From Microglena sp. YARC (Eukaryota; Chlorophyta; Chlorophyceae; Chlamydomonadales; Chlamydomonadaceae), in contig CM039464.1 in assembly GCA_022414725.1 (NCBI GenBank), forward strand, positions 47,025,957 through 47,089,956: DNA of 64,000 nucleotides, written 5' to 3'. A program made the position numbers and the translations under genes. Under the pieces are notes generated by a model that saw only the letters and a list, made by a program, of their open reading frames with translations, searched no databases and was not told the origin of the DNA. Within the stretch, counting starts at the first letter, position 1. The number at the start of each line of letters is the position of its first letter. Positions 51,270 through 64,000 of the stretch are shown piece by piece.

Positions 51270-52670
51270 ATGTCTAAGCCCTTCTTCCATATTCATGCCG
51301 CAAATGTAGATGCTGGTACTGGAAATGACCAGGACAACAGGTCAAGGGCCCAAGACTTCTTCCTTAGCAGCCATTCCCAACAGCCACGTAAGGATGGACA
51401 GGATGGATGGCCATGTGCAGCTTACTGTGAAGATCAAGCTATTTTTGCTTCAAGGGAAGATGAAAGAGAAGCAACACAAGCCCAGGCAGATGCAGCTTCA
51501 ACGCCCCCTGCACAGGTAGCTGCTGCAAGTGAAAGTTGGACAGCTTGGGACGCTTACATTGACACTGCAGTAGCAGTTAAATGTGCAGACTTAGCAGCCT
51601 CGGCAGATCCAAGGTCACCTGCACTAGCAGCTGCTTCACGTGAAGCGAAAGCAGACCAGGAAGCTGCAATGGATGTTGCAACTAAGGCGACTTTACATGA
51701 GGAAAGGGTAGCCGAGGCAGCTCAGAGGAATGCTGCTCTGGCAGCTTCCCGTGAAGAAAAAGCAGCTCGTTTTGCTTCATGCCAAGTTGGACGTGAAGCA
51801 AAACAAGCCCAGGCAGATGCAGCGTCATTGCCCCCTGCACAGGCAGCTGCTGCTCGCGACCTAAGAGCAGCCACGGCACTTTTCATTGATGCTGGAGAAG
51901 CAGCTAGACGTGCAGAATTAGAAGCCTCGGCAGAATTAGAAGCCTCAACGTCACCTGCACTGGCAGCTGCTGCGCGTGAGACTAGAGAAATCGTGAAAGG
52001 TGTAAGGGTGCTTTTTAAGACTGCAACTATGCGTGTGGAAAGAGAAGCCAAGGCAGCTTCATTAAATTCTGGATGTGAAGCAGCAAAACGTGAGGCAAAA
52101 CAAGCCCAGGTAGAAGCAGCTTCAATGCCCCCTGCACAGGCAGCTGCTGCTCGAGAACGAAGATCAGCTAGAGCACTATTCATTGATGCTGGACGTGCAG
52201 CTATTCGTCCAGAATTAGAAGCCGCGGCAGATTCAAAGTCACCTGCACTGGCAGCTGCTGCGAGTGAGGCTAGAGAAATCCTGAAAGCTGCAAGGTTGCT
52301 TTTCAAGAATGCAACTATGCGTGTGGAAAGAGCAGCCCAGGCAGCTTTATTGAATGCTGGACATAAAGAAGCTAGACGTGAAAAAGATGCAAGATCAGGC
52401 CCTGAAATTGCAGTGACACCTGCTCGTGGCGCAAGTGCAGCCAATCCAGCTTCATCGCATGCTGGGCGGACAGCTAGACGTGAAGTGACAGTAGCCCTGC
52501 CAACTTCAAGCTCAGCTGCACACGTAGTCACAAGTGAAGCAAGATCAGTGCAGGCTGCTTCAATGGGTGGATCGGACACTAATCTGGCAGCTGTCCATCA
52601 GTCAAGGCATCAGAGGCATCCAAGTGGGCTACATTGGATGCTCAGTTGGCAGCTACCAGTGAAGAGATAG
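51270..52670 (+). CDS. Ala-rich helical repeat protein (function unknown)
   Basis: The best start is the ATG at 51270 (MSKPFFHIHAANVDAGTG); an in-frame ATG at 51183 lies in repeat-like sequence. The 466 residues hold three tandem ~96-108 residue units. Each has a core like REAKQAQADAASLPPAQAAA, then a LFIDAG-x-AA-R-x-ELEA segment, SPALAAAARE and VRVLFKTATMRVERE. Composition (Ala, Glu, Arg, Lys, heptad-like spacing) predicts long amphipathic helices or coiled coil. No signal peptide or enzyme motif. The last ~40 codons lose the pattern, so the natural end may be different. I do not recognise a family. Confidence 0.55.
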   Translation: MSKPFFHIHAANVDAGTGNDQDNRSRAQDFFLSSHSQQPRKDGQDGWPCAAYCEDQAIFASREDEREATQAQADAASTPPAQVAAASESWTAWDAYIDTAVAVKCADLAASADPRSPALAAASREAKADQEAAMDVATKATLHEERVAEAAQRNAALAASREEKAARFASCQVGREAKQAQADAASLPPAQAAAARDLRAATALFIDAGEAARRAELEASAELEASTSPALAAAARETREIVKGVRVLFKTATMRVEREAKAASLNSGCEAAKREAKQAQVEAASMPPAQAAAARERRSARALFIDAGRAAIRPELEAAADSKSPALAAAASEAREILKAARLLFKNATMRVERAAQAALLNAGHKEARREKDARSGPEIAVTPARGASAANPASSHAGRTARREVTVALPTSSSAAHVVTSEARSVQAASMGGSDTNLAAVHQSRHQRHPSGLHWMLSWQLPVKR

Positions 52671-53535
52671 CAGCCCTAGCAATCTCAAGGTCAGCTGCAC
52701 TGGAAAGCACAAGTGAGTCAAGAGCAGCCCAGGCAGCTTCAACGGATGCTATGCTGGCAGGAGCCTGTGGAGAAAGTACAACAGGCGGGATAGTTCGGAG
52801 GTATGCCGACTGACAGCTGCATGTGGAGAAAGAGCAGCCTTAAGAGCTTCATCCCAAGCTAGAAGCGAAGCAAGACAAGCCCGGGTAGATGCAGCTTCAA
52901 TGCCCCCTGCAAAGGCAGCTGCTGCGCGTGAAAGAAAAGCTGCCTGGGAAGTTTGAACAGTAGTTGCATTAGTAGCTAGACGTGCAGAGAGAGCAGTTTC
53001 GGTAGATTTGATGTCACCTGCACTGGCAGCTGGTGCACAAGAAACAAGAGCAGCAGAGCAAGCTGCAATGGATGAGGTAAATAGTGCAACTGAACGTGAG
53101 GACAGAGAATGGGATGCTGGACTGCCAGCTAGACTTGTACATAGAGCAGCCCTGCACAGTCAAAGTTAGCTGCCGAGGAAGTCATATGTGCAACACATGC
53201 AGCCCATGCAGCTTCAAGGGTTGCCTCAGATGCTATGCTGGCAGGTTCCTCCAAGCTGCCTCGGCTGCTGGCAGATTCCATGCTGGCAGATTCCTCCAAG
53301 CTGCTTCGGCTGCTGGCAGATTCCATACTGGCAGATTCCTCCAAGCTGCCTCGGCTGCTGGCAACGTGAGGCAAGTGCAGCAGCCGAAGCAGCTCGGAGG
53401 AATGCTGAAGTGGCAATTCACCATGAAGAAGGAGCAGCCTTGAGAGCTGCAATTGAACCTGAAAGCTAAACAAGACATGCCCGGGCTGATGCAGCGTCAA
53501 CGCCCCCCGCACAGGCAGCTGCTGGATGTGCAACT
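52671..53535 (+). pseudogene. Decayed continuation of the Ala-rich repeat gene
   Basis: The repeat continues in other frames: AATSEEIAALAISRSAALES from about 52655, then ARQARVDAASMPPAKAAAAR and an in-frame TGA near 52958. The unit then resumes in that same frame (VALVARRAERAVSVDLMSPA). A last partial unit is near 53466-53535. 53225-53370 is a local 54-66 bp DNA repeat (GCTGGCAGATTCCTCCAAGC). Multiple breaks suggest a degenerate 3' end or assembly indels. Confidence 0.55.
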
Positions 53536-53983
53536 AGTGCACTCTTGAGATTTTGGTTTTGGTTTCGTCCGAGCAAACAACGCAAACTGATAGACTGTGT
53601 GTGACAGGGCGCAGAGAAACATGTCACACTGATAGGCAGTGTGTGATAGGGCACAGAGATACATGTCACATTGATAGACAGTGTGTGACAGGGGCACAGA
53701 GGGGGGCTTCAGTGACAAGCACATGTACTGCTGCTGTGTATACTCTCTATTCATCGTACTTGCATTTTTGACCTGGACAAGTCTATAAACTGCATACTCT
53801 GCCAAGTATGCTCCCTGGTTTCCGTGGGTATTACACGGGGAGAATTGGAATTGGAAGACGATGAGCAGCCCAGAGTTGGCTGAAAAAACATGTAACAAAA
53901 CCATACATCCCCCCTGTCTTCCTTGCATGTCATTACTTATTCTGCTAATTACCTTTAGACCCAAGTATCTATTAGAATGTGTC
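53536..53983. repeat. Short tandem repeat and dispersed repeat
   Basis: 53590-53700: ~46-bp unit, three copies, with ACTGATAGACAGTGTGTGAC and 'agggcacagagatacatgtc'. 53780-53895 matches the dispersed repeat at 26860-26990 in reverse. Confidence 0.7.
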
Positions 53984-54179
53984 CCCGTTCAAAGAATGGC
54001 TCAAAGGCAGAGCTCCTTGAACGATGAAGGGGACGGTTTTGAATCCCTACGGGTGCGCCTTAGTGTCCGTGGTCCCTGTCAACCGCCATGGTAGCTTTGT
54101 CCAGGTAAAGTAGCAGCCCGTTCCCTACCGCTATAAGCCGGGGCCCCCTTAATACCACGCCCCACCAGGCGTTATCATT
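53984..54179 (+). mobile_element. tRNA-derived SINE (copy 5)
   Basis: A-box region TGGCTCAAAGGCAGAGC. The B box is mutated to GGTTTTGAATCC. The standard body follows, then ATCATTATC. A short flanking repeat AGAATGTG at 53975 and 54190 may be the target duplication. Confidence 0.8.
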
Positions 54180-54295
54180 ATCATTATCAGAATGTGATCT
54201 CAGGTCTTCGGTTGTGTCCTTGGAATTCATTGGGGACCAGATCTGATCTTAAAGTGCTTGTTAATACAGCCCCTCCTGATTATCGACACTTATCT

Positions 54296-54490
54296 TGACT
54301 AGTTGTTGCTAAGTTGGGCAAGTCCCTTCAGCCTAATTGGCTAACCCCTAGACTGTAACATACATGCAGACCCAGCCACAAAGCCAGACGGACAGACAGA
54401 TAGACAGACAGACAGATAGACAGACAGACAGACAGGCAGGCAGACAGACGGCCAGCCAGCCAGCCAGCCAGCCAGACAGACAGACGGAGG
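54296..54490 (+). repeat. SINE-like 3' fragment and (ACAG)n
   Basis: 'gttgggcaagtcccttcagc' and 'ctagactgtaacatacatgc' belong to the 23984 family. Then ACAGACAGAC / CCAGCCAGCC tetranucleotides to about 54485. Confidence 0.8.
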
Positions 54491-54892
54491 CTAGGGCAAG
54501 GCTATTCACCATGCCTTCCTTAAATTTCATAACATATGCTGAACACAGGTGATACCGGGCCCATCTGCCTAGTCACGGAATGTGGAGGATGCTGACAAGG
54601 GGTTCTAGCCAATACTACAGGGTTCTGCCATTTTATGGTATAATTCACACCAGCCCCTGTTAAAACTAAAACAGATTAAATCAGATTCAAATCCCATGAC
54701 TATATAGACAGCCGGAATAGGGAGTGACAGGTCGTAGGCAAAGAGTGATAAATTATTCCCAGAAAGCCCAGCGGCTTATCCAGCCACCTTGAACAATCCT
54801 CAAGGATATCAGTGGATCACTAGTCCCAAATGATATGAGTCCCTATTAAAGCAGTCACATTATCTAACATCCCCCCACTTAGAATCAAGGCT
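54491..54892. other. No gene recognised
   Basis: Complex sequence without exon signals I can support. Confidence 0.4.
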
Positions 54893-55090
54893 TAGCTTTC
54901 TTTTCGGCGTTTCTCATCGGCTTCTAGGCAGTTCCCTGAGCCAGCCACTGGGCTACATCCAAAGAAATCAGCAGTACTAGAAAGCTAATTACGCCAGACT
55001 CAAGGTGCACGAGGTTGCGTGAGGTTTGGATGAGTAGCCAGTCATGGGAGCTGCCTAGAAGCGGTTGCTCGTTGCTGAAAAGAAAAGCTA
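54893..55090. mobile_element. MITE-like element, GCTTCTAGGCAGC family (copy 6)
   Basis: Terminal inverted repeats of about 40 bp: TAGCTTTCTTTTCGGC through GGCTTCTAGGCAG on the left, the inverse ending GCTGAAAAGAAAAGCTA on the right. TA is present at both ends, so a TA target duplication is possible. This copy defines the family's ends best. Confidence 0.75.
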
Positions 55091-55644
55091 TGTTTAGACT
55101 CAAAGTCCTCGTTGAGAGTAAGAATAGTATAACTGTAAACACGAAGTGTTGGACCATGAAGGAATATATAATAATCGCCGGAGAGATAGAAAGTAAAGAA
55201 AGGGACGATACAATCTAACAAAGAAAGGGACGATACAATCTACTGTACAGAACGCGCTCAGGGTATTTTTTCTTGAAGAAACGGACAACGGCGGTCTCAG
55301 CAAGAGCAGTAAACCTGCGAGAAGACTGAACTGCAAAATACATGCACATCCCCGTGGACTGGAACATTCATGCACGCATGCAGTATAAGTTCTATGGTGG
55401 GTATAGGGGGTATACCTACCACGCTTTGTCATGCTCCTGCTGGACCTCCCCTGCCCAATCCCATTGACCTTGTCCCTTATCTACGCATTGAGCGGACTCG
55501 GGAGTGGGGGTGGGGGTGGGGTCGTGGGGGGCTGGATCTGGCTGCTTGGCGTCTTCGGAATGCTTCAATAGGTCATGTAGCTGCTAAGCATCGCCCGCAG
55601 CCACCCCACACATGTTGGTATCGCCTCCGATCACATCAGTTTGC
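55091..55644. other. No gene assigned
   Basis: Contains a duplicated 'aaagaaagggacgatacaat' (55193-55240) and a G-rich stretch near 55500. Possible 5' UTR of the small ORF at 55645. Confidence 0.4.
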
Positions 55645-55791
55645 ATGGCTGACAAAGCTTACCCGGTCGGGCAATTGTTTACCCAGATTAAAGCTTCCCC
55701 AGCAGAGATTGCAGCGCAGCCGCTGGGCAGGTTTTTGTCTAATATAATGGATGAAGTGGGAAAGGCTGATGATGATGATGATGAGGTATGA
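55645..55791 (+). CDS. Small 48-codon ORF or first exon, unknown
   Basis: ATG in context TTTGCATGG begins MADKAYPVGQLFTQIKASP, then AEIAAQPLGRFLSNIMDEV and an acidic end GKADDDDDEV before TGA. The composition is protein-like (balanced, amphipathic helix then Asp run). The end may be a stop (GAGGTATGA) or a splice donor, GAG|GTATGA, in which case this is a first exon whose partners I cannot find. It lies 520 bp upstream of the synthetase ATG on the same strand. No family recognised. Confidence 0.4.
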   Translation: MADKAYPVGQLFTQIKASPAEIAAQPLGRFLSNIMDEVGKADDDDDEV

Positions 55792-56314
55792 TATGGGGAC
55801 AGATCTAACTGACAGGCGCTTTCTATCCTATTCTTCCCTCCGATAAGTAAGGTTGATGCAAGTCGGCTGTAGACATTATCCCGCGTTTGGGGATGAACGA
55901 GCTGCAGCAGAGCAAGCGGGGGCTATGCTAATTGCTCGCCAGCAGTGTTAGGCGCTATAAACGCAACAAGAGACTGAGAGTCGTTAGTCTATTAGGAGGA
56001 TCAGTGCGAAAGAATGACAAACAGGAGACGTATGTGGTGGCATAATAATATAAGGCTTACGTCTGGGTGTTTCTTTATTGTGGTGTGGACATGCAAGCGC
56101 GTTGGGCCCCGCTATACTACACCTGGACGTTTGCGTTTGTCCACCTCCGAAGTCTCGCGGCCTGTTGAAGATCCGAAAGATCCGGACAAGGTGTCCACGC
56201 TGTCACCGGTCAGCAGTACGCCCTATCAGCTCAGTACACCTGTTCGTCTCGAGCCACAGACATCCCCTCATCAATCCCCATCACCTAATCCTGCAACTTG
56301 CTACTTCAGCTGCA

Positions 56315-63225
<6,911 letters not shown>

Positions 63226-63516
63226 GTGGGCTGATGGTTGAAACAATGGCTGAAACAATGGTGGGACAATGGCTGGAACAATGGCTGAAACCTTACTAGC
63301 TCTGAAAATGGCTGAAACCTTACCAGCTTTCAAAATGGCTGAAACCATACTAGCTCTTAAAATGGCTGAAAACTTACGAGCTTTAAAAATGGCTGAAAAC
63401 TTACCAGTCAAAATGGCTGAAACCAAACCAGCTCCTAAAATGGCTGAAACCTTACCAGCTCGCCCTTTTGTATTATGCAGTGCAACTTTCACGCATTTAT
63501 TTGTGCGTTTATGCAG
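63226..63516 (+). repeat. (AAAATGGCTGAAACC)n-type repeat
   Basis: About ten units of ATGGCTGAAACCTTACCAGC with variants, period 15-30 bp. Confidence 0.85.
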
Positions 63517-63994
63517 GTGCCAACTACACCTTAAATATTTATGTGCCAACCAGAACTACACGATTGAAGCCGTAATAGTAATTGATGTTTTTCACTACAC
63601 GCATGTATTTCACGCTTTTGTATGAGATTGTGTAACTTTTAAGCATTTATTTGTGCGTTTATGCAGGTGCCAACTACACCTTAAATATGTATGTGCCAAC
63701 CAGAACTACACGGTTGAAGCCATGTTGGTTTTTGATGTTTTTTGGCGGAGCCCCCATGTTTACCCATTTGCCCGTTTGACCGAAAAGTTGAAGCCTGACA
63801 CGTCACCCAACGGTCGTGTAACTAACTCGCTACGGTCGGCTCCATCGTTGCCACCTTTCGTTCTGTTGCCAACACACTCCGCCAATTTTCCGCGTCGCTT
63901 GCGATGCGCGCTTAGGACTTGTCACTACACATGTATTTCACGCTTTTGTATGATATTGTGTAACTTTCACGCGTTTATGTGTGTGTGTATGCAG
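63517..63994 (+). repeat. Two copies of the ProRS exon 6 start before the window edge
   Basis: 'TTTATGCAG|GTGCCAACTACACC' at 63517 and 63667, and a third 'GTATGCAG|GTGCCA' at 63995 running off the window. The first codons (split G + GANYT) continue FAG in the family's order. Within each copy 'aactacacgattgaagcc' (NYTIEA, also expected next) follows after a short insertion in another frame. Confidence 0.85.
63737..63923 (+). mobile_element. GGCGGAGCCCCC-family element with paralogous empty site
   Basis: TTTTTTGGCGGAGCCCCC to CTTAGGACTTGT. The sequence around it (GATGTTTTT...CACTACAC) exists uninterrupted at 63583-63600 in the neighbouring exon 6 copy, so the insertion is well delimited. A clear target duplication or terminal inverted repeat is not visible. 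Confidence 0.75.
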
Positions 63995-64000
63995 GTGCCA

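Noticed and set aside
51722..52579. 285-codon minus-strand frame opposite the Ala-rich gene
   Set aside because: It is the antisense shadow of Ala/Glu/Arg codons; the plus-strand frame is longer and shows the protein-level repeat pattern.
53248..53372. Short repeats GCTGGCAGATTCCTCCAAGC as a separate protein domain
   Set aside because: The unit disrupts the Ala-rich reading frame and looks like local DNA slippage in a decaying tail.

Overview
The window is nuclear DNA from an intron-rich eukaryote, most likely a chlorophyte green alga of the Chlamydomonadales type. Dunaliella-like is my guess, not a demonstration. Evidence: a plant-type organellar prolyl-tRNA synthetase with a transit peptide, interstitial TTTAGGG telomere-type repeats, Ala/Gln/Gly-rich proteins, very long introns packed with simple repeats, and tRNA-derived SINEs. 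Nothing looks prokaryotic. There is one 1000-base assembly gap (7625-8624), and 13.5-16.6 kb looks indel-noisy.

Layout. (1) 1-2.6 kb: a tRNA-Lys relic, a probable tRNA-Thr and simple repeats. (2) 3.7-22 kb, plus strand: exons of one or two unidentified genes. A signal-peptide exon lies at 3756-3896 and a tentative exon at 13165-13251; a phase-consistent exon chain lies at 18742-21011. (3) 22-28 kb: repeats (MITEs, SINE-like elements, satellites, an inverted telomere-like site). (4) 28.2-49.3 kb, minus strand: a large F-box/leucine-rich-repeat gene, eight exons reconstructed, 3' end not found. (5) 51.3-53.5 kb, plus: an Ala-rich helical repeat protein with a decayed tail. (6) 55.6 kb: a 48-codon ORF. 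(7) 56.3 kb to the window end, plus: organellar prolyl-tRNA synthetase, five exons seen, sixth starting at the edge.

The striking signal lies in how introns relate to exons. At most boundaries, on both strands and in all three multi-exon genes, the intron holds a tandem array of truncated copies of the adjacent exon edge with its splice site. Donor-side arrays repeat 'exon end + GT', and acceptor-side arrays repeat 'AG + exon start'. Several introns also carry a short direct repeat across both splice sites, as expected if introns arise or turn over by tandem duplication. In several introns the sense strand is G/T-rich on the donor side and C/A-rich on the acceptor side, so the two arms could pair in the transcript.

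Mobile DNA includes two hAT-like MITE families with 8-bp target duplications, a longer-TIR MITE family, a tRNA-derived SINE (five copies, all plus strand, one with a perfect 16-bp TSD), small SINE-like families, two LINE 3' ends and a ~2.4 kb inverted-repeat element.
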